Shown in pieces: positions 32,764 to 45,633 of a DNA stretch of 64,000 nt. The translations under genes and the position numbers were made by a program. The DNA is from Cytidiella melzeri. Its lineage: Eukaryota; Basidiomycota; Agaricomycetes; Polyporales; Irpicaceae. A model generated the notes under the pieces. It saw only the letters and a program-made list of their open reading frames with translations. It ran no database searches and was not told where the DNA came from. Location of the stretch: contig JABYQR010000142.1 of NCBI GenBank assembly GCA_022592445.1, positions 40,432-104,431 of the forward strand, given 5' to 3'. How positions within the stretch are numbered: the first letter of the stretch is position 1; the number at the start of each line of letters is the position of its first letter.

Positions 32764-33273
32764 GAGGCTGACGAGCGACTGAACTACTTGCAAATCGTTG
32801 TTTTATCAGTCTCTTCTTAGCTTTCGATTTTTGCTTTGCGATACGTTTCTCCTTTGCTCATGCTGGACTTGATTCTTAGTCTTCCGGAAGTCGGCCTTTG
32901 GTGCGGAGTAGCAGCGAACTGCGGCACTTGTTACGATGTACAGATACCACGCTGCTTGCAGCCCAAAAGTTCAATACCGCTCTCGTATGATACACATATT
33001 TTACAACTTCCTCCTACAAGTATAGACTGGGTTCAGAACACACATATCTTACCTGTATCGGTTGTACTACGATATCCAGACCGCATGTTTCTCTTTCGGA
33101 GACGTTGTTTGTGCTAAAAATGTACTTTGGAATGTCAATATGTTCGCATCATTGTCGTGTGCCAGGCAGTTGAAATTGGTCAACATACTTGCACTCTGCA
33201 TGCAGATCCTGCCAGCTAGTATTACAGGTTTGAATATTTAACCCGTCAGTCATTAAATTGAGCTCCCGGACAT
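32764..33273. other. Convergent 3' intergenic region
   Basis: About 510 bp between the stop of the FGGY gene (+) and the stop of the amidase gene (-). No gene seen. Confidence 0.5.
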
Positions 33274-34548
33274 CTACTCGCTATGTCCAAAAATCGACCT
33301 AGGCATCATCATACCAATCTGCACACACCAAAGTCAGCCTACACTATCCTTGACGCCGCACAGAAGTGGACATACCACATAGTTGGGCATATCGACCTAC
33401 GCAAGTCCTAGGTTAGTAGATGCAATACTCGGACATGTGTAGCGCTACTGACCACTTCGTGCATGCGCAAATCACCTGCGACGCTGCATAGCATGTACGC
33501 CTCTTCTCTGGTCAAGCCATGATCGGCACACAATACCGCTATCATATGACGGACAGCATCTCGCGTAGCTTCACGGATATCTGACAACAGCTCAGATAAC
33601 ACATCACATCGCTGGAGGTGTAACACTCACCAGGGGCCACACCTGTCGTGCAGTAATAGCCATTTGGATCTTCAGGTACGTGTGGGGTGAGGAAATGGGG
33701 CGTCTTGACGTAGGACTTGTTCTTGAGCACCGTGAGCTTGACAGTCACGTTGATCATGGTTTCGATTGCGGTTCCGCAGACCTCTGTGGAACTACGCGTG
33801 AGTCATATTGTGCGTAAAGTGCCCAGCCGAGAGTATGTGGACAGACCCCCGTCCCCTTGTGCAGCATGCCCGTCCTGATGACAATGAGACTAAAGCACGT
33901 ATAGCATGTAAGAAGGGAACGTACTCCCATTGAGAAAAGAGCACCTTCGACTGCCACTGGCAGGTAGAGCGTCGTGCCCTTCGTCACATGCTTCGTGTCG
34001 ATGTTGCCGCCTGTTTTGTAAGGTGGGATGGTCGAATGTGGGCCTTTCTCGGCAGGTGCGACACCCATCTCTCCCGCAAATGGTCTCAGCGGGATCTTGA
34101 TACCTTTCTCCTTGTTAAACCACGCATACCCGCCCTCACGTAAATCCCAGATCTTCAAAGCAACGTTGGGGAATTCGTCCGCCAGAAGGCCAAATCCCTT
34201 CATAATACCAGTCCAACCCCATTCAGCGGTACTGATCTCAAGGACCTCCACCTGTAGAGTGTCGCCTGGAAGAGCCAATTCTACATACACAGGCCCATTG
34301 ACCTGGTCAACCTGCGACAAGTTGATTGTATTGAGGGATGTGGCCGATGAGGTAGCAGTGACTTGGCCATTCGACGCGTCTAGACAGTCAAAGTGAACGC
34401 TCTCGCCAGACTTCACGCGTATCACTGGGGGAATACTAATTGTGCTCTGAGCTGGCTGCGGTAGCATGATTTCAAGCAGGGAGACTTACCTGCTATCCCA
34501 AGCTAAATGGCATTGAGAACGCTTGATCGAGTGGATAGACACTGACAT
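33274..34548 (-). CDS. Acetamidase/formamidase (FmdA/AmdA family)
   Basis: Hydrolyses formamide or short-chain amides to ammonia and the acid; cytosolic, used in nitrogen assimilation. Seven exons, 34548-34490, 34435-33925, 33874-33847, 33783-33631, 33580-33453, 33396-33376, 33318-33274, give 314 residues. Motifs in order: CHLAWDSSIPPVIRVKSGES and DCLDASNGQ at the N terminus, GPVYVELALPGDTLQVEVL, PLRPFAGEMGVAP, GGNIDTKHVTKGTTLYLPV, the HAAQGDGEVCGTAIE metal/active-site block, and the C-terminal VDMPNYVIGMMMPRSIFG. The HAAQGDGE block is split over a 28-nt exon and the VDMPNYV block is a 21-nt exon. All junctions reproduce family sequence, so the model is sound. Substrate preference cannot be read. 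Confidence 0.93.
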
Positions 34549-35373
34549 GCCTAGTAGCGTTAGTCAGCCTCGCAACTAGGAGAGAATGAACTCACACTGA
34601 CCTCTGCGCGTGATTGAACTTTATACTATTTGGGTACCAGTTTCGTCACATGGCTGAGCCTGAGAGGCCAAGGAAGATAAGGGCCGGCATGTAAGTTGCC
34701 TCGCTGATACCGACAAGCCGTGTGTAAACTTGAAAATGATGACCTATGTACTGTCGTGCGTTCCCAAGGTAAAGTAGCCCAGCATAGGACTCAGAGCCTG
34801 AACACTGTGGAGGTCAGACAGAGATCCTGAGTGGACCGAGACACGAAAGCTGCTCTGCCTTGGGGAGACTCGCTGATGGGTTGAAATGCAACGTCAAGCG
34901 TCCATAGGAGGAATGTGGTCAGAGGTTTACCTGTGACTGCTACTGCCCGACAACGGTTTATGTCGGACACTGCAGGATGTTGTGGGTGAGGTCAGTCCCA
35001 ATCATGCCTCTGCTGCGATAGCGCGATGACATCCTGCACCAAGATGCGCATCAAGCGCGTCATCCCGACCAGCTCTCGAAAGCAAGCATCGTAGCCATGG
35101 CCTTAAGGTCTGAACATTCAACGACCTGACATCTCGACTGGAAATCACAATATACCTAGCTAATACACGAATCAACTTTGACAGATTGTCCAGTGGACAC
35201 GGAACATGAATCCATAACGCGGGACACGCCTCGGCGGCCGTTCAAGAAGGTTTTGAGCACAATCAGTTGGCTCGGCAAGCAATGGCATCGTCGTCGTAAA
35301 CCACCTTGGCTGGACCTCTAGAAAATATTGGATGATATCAGTAGGAATAGAGGCAAAAAAAGAACAATCCATC
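34549..35373. other. No supported gene
   Basis: About 825 bp between two minus-strand genes. It should contain the promoter of the amidase gene and the 3' UTR of the Hsp70-like gene. The frame at 35172-35390 is not convincing. Confidence 0.45.
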
Positions 35374-37741
35374 CTACCGTTTCTCCACACCCTGTTGCAA
35401 AGGTTAGGATTTCATCTGAGATGAAAGTGAGATGGACAAAGGAGAAGACTCACATTATCCAACCAGCGAATCTGGGCCTTCATCTCCGTCAGGCCAAAGG
35501 ATAAGACAACTTCATACGAAAGTCGATAGCAAACACCGTTCGGCCCAATATGCCTATGTTTCTTGACTTTGGAGCAGTCAGCGTGTATGGTGCAGAGTAC
35601 CGAGAAGAGCTCTGAGGAGAATTATGTCAGCACAGCAGTGTGATATCGACTAACGGTAGTACGCACCGGGCTCTACATCCATCCATTGAGGATCTTTGTG
35701 CTTTCCTCGATAGCACATGATTTCGGCGCGGATACTGTTGCATGCAGATACATGGGAGGATTCTTGGCTGAGCGAGATCGATAACTCTTGTTGGTCACGG
35801 ATTCGTGTGGACTGCATATCAACATATGAGCGGAAGAAAGAGCACGTATGAATCGGATTTGTAGACCTTAGTCAATATGGCTCCAAAACAGCCAGAAATC
35901 ACGAGCTCGCCGGAAGGAAGAGTGAGTATTGTATCAGACCGAGCAACGTGCTCATGGTCACGCGGGTCATATTCGCGTACGCAAGGTACGCCATAGGTGA
36001 ACCGTGCAATGCGAGCCGACACAATATTGCCCAAATAATGCCATATGGCCCCTTCTGCGACGGCCTTAGCCCTGAAAACGAAACATCAGTGATACTTCAA
36101 CGTTCAAAAGGACACATATAATGTCAGTACATACGTATGGCTGTCAGGACGAGCGAGCCGTAGCGTCATTTCTCCCAAGAGCTCCTTCAACCTCGCAAAC
36201 AGCCACGGGCTAGCAGCATAACCACCCACTAGGAACGCGAGCTGGATAGCTGATTAGCCGAAGCACGAGAGACACAAACATACACATACCGAAACGGGTT
36301 TCGAAGCCGTAGAACGTTGCAACTGAACGGCCTCGACAATGGCGGTGATAGATTTCTCGAAACATCTGGCCACCTCAGAGCTACGCGAGCAATATATGTC
36401 ATAATAAAGAGCGGTCAGAAGGTAATCTCACTTGCCCTTCAAGTGCGAGTTGTCCGTTCTTGATCCTGTATGGTGGATCCTGGTCTCTCATGGTGCCGAA
36501 CTTGATCCACGAGCGCATCAGCGGATCTTTGAAGGTTGGTTTGACAGATTTCTCGAAGTGATCAAGCATTGCCTTGACGTCTAGCTCGTGACTGTATTTC
36601 GATCCATGAAGTTTTTCTGCGTGTAACATATGTGTGAGCGACTTGAGGAGTCGTGATAATCTGGCAATTACCTTCGAGGTACGTGCGAGCTTCAACGTTG
36701 ACGCGGGTCGAACCTTGAAAAATGCCTGTTCACGGTACAGAAAGAGGTCAGCATCTGGCAAATATTGTAATGAAGGAGATCACCAAGTACTTACACCCTG
36801 CTGGCGCAATCTCCTCGACAACCAAAGGGGCTGAATCCACGAAGTGATACGTGCTCAAGTCCACAGTCCCACCACCCGCATCGATGATGACCACCGACTG
36901 TCCAGTCTACACTCGCCTCAGTACGGCATCACAGGACGACCCGGAGCAGTATTGATCCCTCACCTCAATAGCATCTGTAGCAAGCCCACTATGAATGCAG
37001 TAGTTCAAACTGGCCTCCCCTTCCGTTACAAAATGGACACGCTGGTGCCCGATCGTTGTATCCGGGACGAGGCTAGCTGCCACAGCCGCCCCGCGCATCT
37101 GAGACTGCTGAAGACCCTCCCAACCATTCGGGTGAGACAAGATGACCTCGGTGTGGTCCTTAACCGAGTTCCAGAGGCTCTCGCCGTTCGCGTGAGTCTC
37201 GATAATATAGGTGCGAGCGCAACCATAGAGGTAACGCAGGAAGTCTGCGTACACATCAATCGCCTTTTTCTTTGGGGGGAGTTTGGGGACTTTGGGAGTA
37301 GATTCAAGCCCTGGGTCTTTCTTCATGGCGTCCGGGCGAAGGTGTAGTTTGAACCTACAAGGCAGCTCTCATTTTGGCATCAAAGTGAGACCAAGATGTT
37401 ATCGTACCACTCCACGAAAATCACGTCCTCGTCTTCCTCAATCAGCTCCAGCGACGCGGTGCGAGCCTCGGCACCAGCAGCGACAACTTCGCCGCCCTCG
37501 GTATAATACAGAATGGTCGGAATCTTCGCGTCGCCATTTTCTTGACCAGGGAACCTGGGGCAAGAGTAAGGCTCTTGCCGCGGTGAGAAAAGAGTGATGC
37601 AATATACCTCGTCACAGCTTGTACCTTCGGCACCTCTCCTGGGTCGAGGATGGCATAACCAACACCGCTGAAAGTGGTCCCAATGTCAAAAGATAGAACA
37701 AGCTTGCGGACGTAGCCGCCGTATGGTTTGAGGGCAGGCAT
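35374..37741 (-). CDS. Hsp70-like ATPase of the HSPA12 type
   Basis: Actin-fold ATPase domain protein, greatly expanded in mushrooms, distinct from canonical Hsp70 because it lacks a DnaK-type peptide-binding domain. Start MPALKPYGG at 37741. Phosphate-1 loop: LSFDIGTTFSGVGYAIL. A DAKIPTILYY block and FVEWFKL cross introns. The phosphate-2 loop is IIDAGGGTVDLSTYHF (near 36850-36900) and the adenosine loop is FLVGGYAASPWLFARLKE (near 36190). Later exons: KAVAEGAIWHYL and FTYGVPC, then a beta-rich tail ending VEKR with TAG at 35376-35374. About ten exons encode roughly 600 residues. All three nucleotide-binding loops are present, so ATP binding is likely; the client and function of these fungal paralogues are unknown. 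Confidence 0.88.
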
Positions 37742-38284
37742 AGTTGACCTGCGAGGATGGCAAGAATAACTTGTCCATAGGAGGCTTTATACGCTCACTC
37801 GAAGGGATGGGAAACCTCCCAGCCACAAGGTTGCGAATCCGTTGCGTATGAGCGCGCCACGCTGGCGCGAAAATTTTCCAATTCATCGTTTCCACAAGTT
37901 CGGAGGCGACATGTCTTCTTCGTTGCAGAGCGCAAGAATTTGCGTCTTCAAAAAGTCGGGTGACCGATGCGCAGTTGATACAAACGCAGGACGGGTATCT
38001 ATGAAGCTGTTCCAATAAAGCCTTGTCAGAATCGAAGATTTCTCTTCGGGTCAGACGCTTCTGACTTACATGAGGCTACTGCGGCATCCGTGCCACAGCA
38101 TGGTTGGCCATACGCATAGAATGAGTAGCATTTCGATCGAATATGAGTGACCCACTTCGTTGTAATCACGAATCACACAATTTGTATCAGAGCCTGGAGA
38201 CGCGGATCGTTCGCAGAACGCGACTCAGAAGAGCTATGCAACGACTGCGCAGCGATGTTCTGGAGATAGAATAAGACGATACTT
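37742..38284. promoter_or_regulatory. Divergent intergenic region
   Basis: About 540 bp between the Hsp70-like gene (-) and the coiled-coil gene (+). It should hold both promoters. A minus-strand frame across 37686-38015 has no family features. Confidence 0.35.
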
Positions 38285-39877
38285 GTGCAAACAAGAGAGC
38301 ACACTCGCCATTGTCCTGTTGAAGCCCCTTTGACCTGTACGAGTCCTCTCTTGCACTGCTCGTACATGTGGTCCTTCATCCGCGAAACCTGCGTCACCGC
38401 TGCAGGCCACATTGTTGATCGAATTCACGCCGCTATTTACGACTTGTCGGAGGTGCCCTGCGCTCCAGAAGAAGACATGCCTCGAGAGTTAACGAGCCTC
38501 TGCCAAGAGGCTGTCGGCCATGCGACGGAGAAAGAGGTGAAGCTAGAGAGACATTTGACGAAGAAGAAGAACGAGCTGGCTGCTGTCGAAGCGAAGTTTG
38601 CTGAAGCTAAGCACGAGGCGGAACGGTTAACGACGTCGCTCAAGACCTACAAAGCCAACCAAACCGATTTACTCAAGACCGCGAGCGAGCACAAGGAGAC
38701 AATCAAATACCTGGAGGAGACGGCATCGAGAGCGGCGGAGCAGGTTCGCGGGCTGCAGAAGCGTGTCACGGACCAGAACAAGGAGCTGATCAAGTACGAG
38801 GAGACGCAACGCCAGCTCGCTGAGGTGACTCGAGAGCTCGGCGCTTATCGTCGACAGATGCAGGAGGCCGACGTGTTGCTCCAAGTGCGCACCGCAGAGT
38901 TGAAGGATGCTCAAGAGTACCTCAGCACCTCTGATGCGGTGTCCTACGCGGACGTCCAAAGGATGGTCGAGAACCTGAATTCGAAGATCTTCCAGACGGC
39001 CGCACAGGTCACTGACGAGTTTCTGTTCGAGGGAAGGCGTCAAATGTCGGAGCGCTCACGAGCCTCCTACGAAAAACTACACTCCGCCGTCAGCCCAAAG
39101 CTAGCACGCGCAGTTTACAAGTACTCGCATGAAGACAACCCCATCCTTGTCCAAGTGCTCGTTCAAGCATACCTCGTTGACCGTGCAGCTTGGGTCATTA
39201 ATGCTTGGTCTCTACCCATCGACCCCGCTTACCAGACTATTTTGACCGAGGTACATGCCAAAATATTCGTAGCAGGTAAGCTATTTGCATGTAAAACGCA
39301 CTGAAAGCTAATGAGTGCATGCCCAATAGAGAACCAAGCGGTCTCAGCGCGCTGGAGGACACTCACCAAACGTCATTTGACCCTCTTAGCAGATGGTATC
39401 GACCGATATATACCTGCGCTTTGTGGCGTTCTCTTCCGAGGTTTACTTGACATATTAGTCACATCCGGCGTGCCAATGGCTGTGGGGGCTATCGAGGAAA
39501 AAGCGAGGGCGACCTTCGGAGACGAATTCGCCACTATTGCACGCCAGGTGCTGGAGCTGCAGAAGGTTATAGGACAGGACGTGACGTCGAGCGAGTTTCA
39601 GGTTCTCTGCTCTAAACACGACGATCAGTTCCTTGCCGAATTCATGCAGGACATCGATGACGGTGGGGCGAGAGCGAAGGAGGACACACGCACGCGCGAA
39701 GGTCTGCCTATAATGTGCACGACAGAGTTAGGCTTGCAGCGTCGTGGGAAAAGGGCTGGGGTGAAGGGCGAGAAGGACGTTGAAGAGAGAAGTGTAATGT
39801 TGAAAGCGAAAGTGGCGATGCCCTCGTTGGTTGAAGATTTCAAGAGCCAGGCGAAGGCGGGAGACCAAATGCACTAA
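38285..39877 (+). CDS. Coiled-coil protein of unknown function
   Basis: I do not recognise a named family. Two exons, 38285-39275 and 39330-39877, joined at FVA/ENQAV, give 512 residues from the first ATG. A later ATG at 38366 (MWSFIRETC) would give 485 and is equally possible. Residues about 75-215 are a long heptad-rich coiled coil (KLERHLTKKKNELAAVEAKF, LKTYKANQTDLL, ELIKYEETQRQLAEV). The second half is globular, helical and Trp-containing (AAWVINAWSLPIDPAYQTIL, ARWRTLTKRHLTLLADG). Similar architectures, with a coil followed by a helical domain, are common in mushroom-specific proteins of unknown role. No signal peptide or membrane segment is seen. Confidence 0.78.
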
Positions 39878-41155
39878 GTACGGGCGATGACTCTGCAAGT
39901 GTATTCGCGTATTGTTCTCAAAACTCATGCTGACCAGACTTTTGACTCAGTTCGTCTGACTGTAGCGTGGTGGCTCGGGCAGGGTGGTTTCTTGACGCGA
40001 CTTGGCGATATTGTCCGTAATCTCCTGTATATGAACCTTTCTTCTCGCAAATGCGAATTACTCGCCGCAGTCGGGACAACTCACTGGTGTGCCATCCGTT
40101 GCAGTACCTCTGCTCGACCCACACGCGGGGTTGTCTTCGGCATCATTCGGTCGATGTTGGCTTCAAAGTTAGTAAGGCGTCGCCGTATGATTCAAGACAC
40201 CATACCGCGAAACGCGCAGCATATAACTTGAAAGTATGTGGCCAATCCTTGTTCCACGCAACGTCGACCTACCTCCCGAGATTGTTCCGTAGTCCGTTTC
40301 GCTCGCAGTATCCTGGTATAAGTTCATGTAGAGAAAAAATGCAAGCTCTTCGATTGTGCGGACGGTGTTGGTACTTGCAAGTTGCAGCGCCGGCGTGACA
40401 ACCCGCTTTTGCGCCCGTGTGTGACATGCCAAATACTCATTCAGGCCGTGACTAACGTCACTACCTCTAGTCTTACAGTTCTCGTAGCCACGCCTTCTAG
40501 GTGACACACGTCTTCTGTACACTTGTATAGGTTACACGCACTCTGGCTTTGTTCCGCGCTGAATACACTGACTTTTTTCTAGAAAAAAAAAAGACCAACG
40601 TCACCACTTCTGAGATACGCGATTGCGAGTCGATTGGAAACTGGCCCGCCGAGGCGGATGGCTATGGAAAAAAAGGCGGATGTCAGATACAAGAGAGTGA
40701 TATTAGCACTTCGTGAACGTGTACGTTACATAACGAGAGAAAAAGAAAAGTCTAGGGCACGTATCTATGGTGCAGATTGACAAGCATAAGATTCAACAGA
40801 GATGATAGCAAGATAGCAAGAGACGTAAGAGGCTGCGGTCAAGGGCTGCAGCAGCTAGCTGTACAAGAAGGTTCCAGATTCCATATGCGCACGATATATG
40901 TTGGCGTGATAGATCGTGAACAAGATTGCGTGGTACGAGGTGCTGCGTGGAGAATAAGCCCAAGGAGGGAAAGAAATAGAAAGCGGACGTACCGGATAAT
41001 AAATATGAAGATATCGATACACATGGGCGTAGCTCCGCTACGACATCGTCAGGTTTCCTAAAGATCTAGAATGGTGCTTCGGGTTCTGGGAGTAGTCCTC
41101 CCAGACGCGCAGACACGAGTAAACGCTATAATCTATTTATTGTTCCCTCCTCAAG
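39878..41155. other. No supported gene
   Basis: Nearly 1.3 kb between the coiled-coil gene (+) and the GT15 gene (-), whose 3' ends face each other. Frames at 39887-40231 and 40051-40398 lack family features and are probably chance. Confidence 0.45.
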
Positions 41156-42794
41156 TCAATCCTCAATTCCCAAATACACCAGCGGATAATACTCACCAAA
41201 GCTATTTTCGGGCTTACACGAACACTTGTTTCGCTCCCAAGTCGCTTTGTCTCCGGGACAATGCATGTTGGGATTGTGCTCGTAGCCGATGTCGCTGAAC
41301 CAGTGGATCTGGTCTGAGCGGAGAAACAGCCCGGCGCCGATGCTGTGCACGGGCGCGTCTCCCCATCGCTGCCAAGGCACGCAAAGTAAGTGTGCGTTCA
41401 ATCTGGATCAATAGAAAATCGACAATGAATACCTCGTAGTAGAATCCACCGGTGGCGTCGATATAATCAAAGTACTTGGAGTAGGCTTCGCCTCTCCAAA
41501 AGTCTAGGCTAGCGATTTCAAAGTTACTCCAGACTACAGACACCAATGTGTGAGAACTACCGGTGTACACAAACAGGAGAGAGAATACACACAGTGACAA
41601 CCGTTGTAGGTATTATCATCGTTTGGAGATAGCAACGGCACCGCGTTCTGTGGATTGATCAGGTGTGGGTATTTTGCCATGAATTCTTGGTGAAGACCTC
41701 AGCAAGTATACACAAGAGCATTATACTGGCTACATACTTCGAGTAGTTTCCCATAGCGTGGGTATCGTCTGCATGAACTCGTACGCTATAATCGTGAAGC
41801 CTGCGAAACAGCATAAGGGTCCATGGCGCTGAGCTTCATAACAAGAACGTACCGTAGACTTTGTCGTTCTTCTCCATCCAGACGAACGGATCGTAGGTGA
41901 TATCGCAATGGTATTGGATATCTGGTTCGACGCGCCAGTACCATTTGAACTGTTTCAGCACAGGAAGACGATAGAAGAACTGCAGAGTGATCAACGTTAC
42001 ATGACGAATCAAAGACGCCACAAGTATCAGCGCACGTACCCCGGAGTTGAAGCGACACATGTTCCGATATCTGATAACAACCAAGGAAATTGTCAGATAA
42101 GTCATGATGGCAACAGCAACAATAACAATCGAGAGACATACGATACACTTCCTGGTAAAGACGTGAGCAGATCGTCAAAAGATGAACAACTGAGGGCGTA
42201 CCGCCGTAGATGACACCTTGGTTGACGAGATTGTTTCTCCCTTCCTCCGCCTTGTGTTCGTCTATCCATTCCGGTTGATACCAATGATCGTGTGGAATGA
42301 TGTCGAAATATACGGGACCCGAAGCAATGTTCTTGACCATACTACGCGCCTCCCCGTTATTGCGGAGCAAGAGACGCGACGTACGAGAGCACATACCTGA
42401 TGAAGGTTTCGTCGAAGGGAACGTCGTTGAGAAAGACCCACGGATAGTTGTATTTGTGGTTAAAGCGGTCTTCTAGACTACGCATGCTTTTAACAGCGCC
42501 GTCAACCTCTTCATTGCGGGCCAGCATGAGCAGCGTGGCGTTGGCTCTCCCTGGCAGAGCTGCATGGTTTGAAGGATTATCGTGGTCGGCGAACTCGTCA
42601 GAGTCTGACGGTGCACAAACGGACTCTTTGATATTCGACAAAGAGGCAACTCGCCCATAGGAGCCATTCGTAAAAGCAAGCAAGAGATGCAAGGAGACCT
42701 GCAATGACTTTGAGTTCAGATGTTTGGGGTGAGTTGCAGTGTAACTCACCAATGTGGCGAATACCAGAAACACACGACGCGGTGCGGTCAGCAT
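41156..42794 (-). CDS. Alpha-1,2-mannosyltransferase, GT15 (Kre2/Mnt1/Ktr) family
   Basis: Golgi type II membrane enzyme that extends N- and O-linked mannans using GDP-mannose. Start MLTAPRRVFLVFATL at 42794, whose hydrophobic stretch continues as VSLHLLLAF after a 51-nt intron to make the signal anchor. The luminal domain has ATLLMLARNEE, YPWVFLNDVPF, YFDIIPHDHWYQPEWIDE, NNLVNQGVIYGG, MCRFNSGFFYRLPVL, YWRVEPDIQYHCDITYDPF (donor/metal site), NFEIASLDFWRG, FDYIDATGGFYYERWGDAPV and HWFSDIGYEHNPNMHCPG near the end. A 10-nt microexon (42151-42142) is needed to join YGG to SVSYRNMCR. The order and spacing match full-length KTR proteins. Which of the paralogues it is cannot be told. Confidence 0.9.
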
Positions 42795-45633
42795 GTTGGA
42801 AGGGGTTTATCACCACCTACAAGAATGGAGATCATAAGCAACCCGAGTTGTGCGCAAGAGAGGGGGAAGTCCGCCCCTCATCTTCGTGCATCCTCAGCAT
42901 TATATCTTGACGTAACAACCGCCGCAACTGCGGAAACTTCGTTCATTTGTATTGGCGCCTTGGTTCGTTGAGTTCAGATTACAGGATAAGCAAATGGCGT
43001 CTCCCATTGTATTACTCTTGTTTACTTGGCTTTTAAAGTTGGTATACCGGAGTTGTTATTGTAGCTCTTTACTTCTCCTGCGTATGCGTAGCATCGCACC
43101 CGATAACTTGCCTCTCTCCCGATAACCTTCCTTTCTCCCGTCATCTGCGGGTTGCTGCAGCTACAACAAACATGGATCAATGGATACCATCCAGGTTTGT
43201 CTCACAGTCTCCATCTGTCCACATGAATGCCGTTATGCAGGGATTCTATATTTAAAACGGGTGTATACAACATTGCGATTTGACCTGCAGCATGTACAGG
43301 GACTACCGAGTGGACAACCCATACAACAGCTGGCAATTCAGATAAGTCTCTGTCTAATGTCTAATGGATGCTGTGCCCAAACAGTATCTGTTGCAAGACT
43401 TGATCATACTATGTGAGAGTCGTGTCCGAAAGCACGCCCGGTCCACTCATCAGCTTCTTCATCACTTACCCTGGTTTAGCAGGTGGCCTTGTAGCGCTTG
43501 TATACCGGAAATCAGCAGAGCGGTGACCAGCAATGTGGTGAGCTCATCGCATACTTTGCTTAGCGGGTTGACTCACTGTGAACAAGTACTTAGTGGACCT
43601 GCGTGACTGGTGCATGGACACCGTCCAGTTCAGATGTTAGCATGTCTGAGCTCCCAGCACGACGGAGACGTTTCCATTCAAGTACCACTATCCAGTTCTA
43701 CAGACGTCCGACAGCCTTACCAATGCTACCCGCATCGCCCAACTCAAGCCCCGATGGGCATTACGATCACAGGCAGATACATACGTTGGCTCTAAGATGG
43801 CTCTAGAGTCTGAACTCTGGCCAATCTGGAGAGTACCAAGGACTTTCCCGGGCCGGTCAAGCTTATGACATGCATATTTGCGTTTCTCAAACAATGAGAT
43901 TGACTCTGCTATCACAGATTGAGTCGCCGATGAATGCGAAGAAGCAGGTACAACAGCCAGCTCACCTGGAAGATCAACATTCAACTCGGACGAGACACAA
44001 AAACACCGTCGGAAGGGTTTTCCGATCTGCACATGCAGTTTGCAGATCGATAATGGCACCGTGCTCCGACGAACACTGGACTGTCGATCGTTTGCTGAAG
44101 CGACGGTCACCGAAAACATCCTCCAGCTATCTTTGCACTCGTACAAGTCAAGACAATCCATGCGTAGTACCTGAACACAAAGGTCAGAGCACCGTACGTC
44201 CCGCCTGCGTACGCGACTGATATATTCTAGATAAGAAAAGCACGGCTTACCGAGACATTCAAATTTCATGGAGGTCACGGGTTCCGATGGGAGGAAATGG
44301 CCGAAAAGTTACCGCACGAGAGCGATGAATGGAGCGTGGACACAGACTCTGTGCGGCTTCATGCCACGGAATCTGTTCGACTCCGAACTGCCGTCGGACT
44401 GTGGTTGAGTTGGCTTTCAGGCTTCTGGATAGAGCGGCCACACCACGATCCCCCACTGCGTGTGAGTGAGCTGCGTAAACGCTTACCGCTCACTGGTTCG
44501 TCACAGCACGTTCGCTGAGTGGCCTATTTCAACTGTACCTGGGTGAAAGAACCATCGGGGAAGGGACGGATGTCTGGATGTAAGCATATCCTCCGTGGTA
44601 GTCGTGTGCCTTTTACTTCTTCATAATCTTGTCATACTCGGATCTGGATGAGCAGAACGGCTATGCGTACTGGCAAGCTATGAATAAGTACAGTGGTGGC
44701 GCGATGAGCCCCATTTGTAGACGAACGTGACAGTAAGCAGAACTGTGCAACCTTCGGTATCTAATCCCAGCTGAGACGAGTCGTTCCTGTCGCTACGCAG
44801 AGTGTGCACCTGAGTATCGAAAAAGAGTCCGATAAGAGGCGTGCTATGTAGTTTTGCGGAGCTTGGCATGTTTTGTCCGCGTTGTGCCTTTTGATGGTCG
44901 GTGGATGTTTGATGGATGTCTCCACCCCTGGAAGCGGTGTGCATTAGTTGCCATTGATAAAGCTACATGGGCACATCAGTCTGTGCGTTTACAGAGTATT
45001 GAGCGACGCTTCCTAGACAGCGGCAAGGGAGAGAGTTGAGCAGACCTGGGAGGACAGCGACCCCGCATCCATTCCGTCGCCGAAAACATTCCAACTCAAA
45101 ATCCGCCCGCGCCATTATCATCGCGATAAGAAAGCCATGGCGACTGAGTGTCGGGGGTGGCTGTGAGAATCAACGTTCGTGTGTATAAAGGAGGCGGCAT
45201 CGCCATGTGCAGTTACGGTCACGATGCTGCGGGGGCCGGACACGATGAGGAGAGAGCATCTATAGAAATAGGAATAAATCACGCTTTGCATTTGGATTGA
45301 CCGAGATGAGACTCTTGCACAGTGGGCGTAGGTAGCTGAACGTCGTGTGTCGGTCGTTGTCGTTGTCGCCGTCGGCGGAATGGCAGGCGGACTCGGAGGG
45401 GAGTTCGTCGTATTTGCCGAGCGCCCGGGCGACGCACGTGTGTAGCCCGATAAGGGAGAGATTTTAGTGGTGGCCATCAACTGGATCAGTTTGCATGTCA
45501 CATCGGCATCAGAGCTTTCGCGTAGAGTAGATAAGTACCAGCCAATAATGCCACATTCCTCCAGAGGCCCTCTCATTCCCCTCACCTCCATCGTCGACAA
45601 CGCTCGCCACAGACCAGTCGGCCAAAGCCCACC
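42795..45633. other. 2.8 kb stretch without a convincing gene
   Basis: Several frames of 60-200 codons occur (longest 43688-44278 minus, 45118-45600 minus), but none shows family motifs, biased composition or splice-linked neighbours. It may include decayed genes, a non-coding transcript or the upstream region of the transporter gene. I see no repeats or transposon ends here. Confidence 0.4.

Noticed and set aside
43688..44278. Long minus-strand frame of 196 codons
   Set aside because: No motif, Cys/Ser-rich mixed composition, opposite frames equally open, no spliced neighbours.
45118..45600. Minus-strand frame of 160 codons upstream of the transporter
   Set aside because: Overlaps the presumed promoter/5' region, low-complexity TTTTTD stretch, no family.
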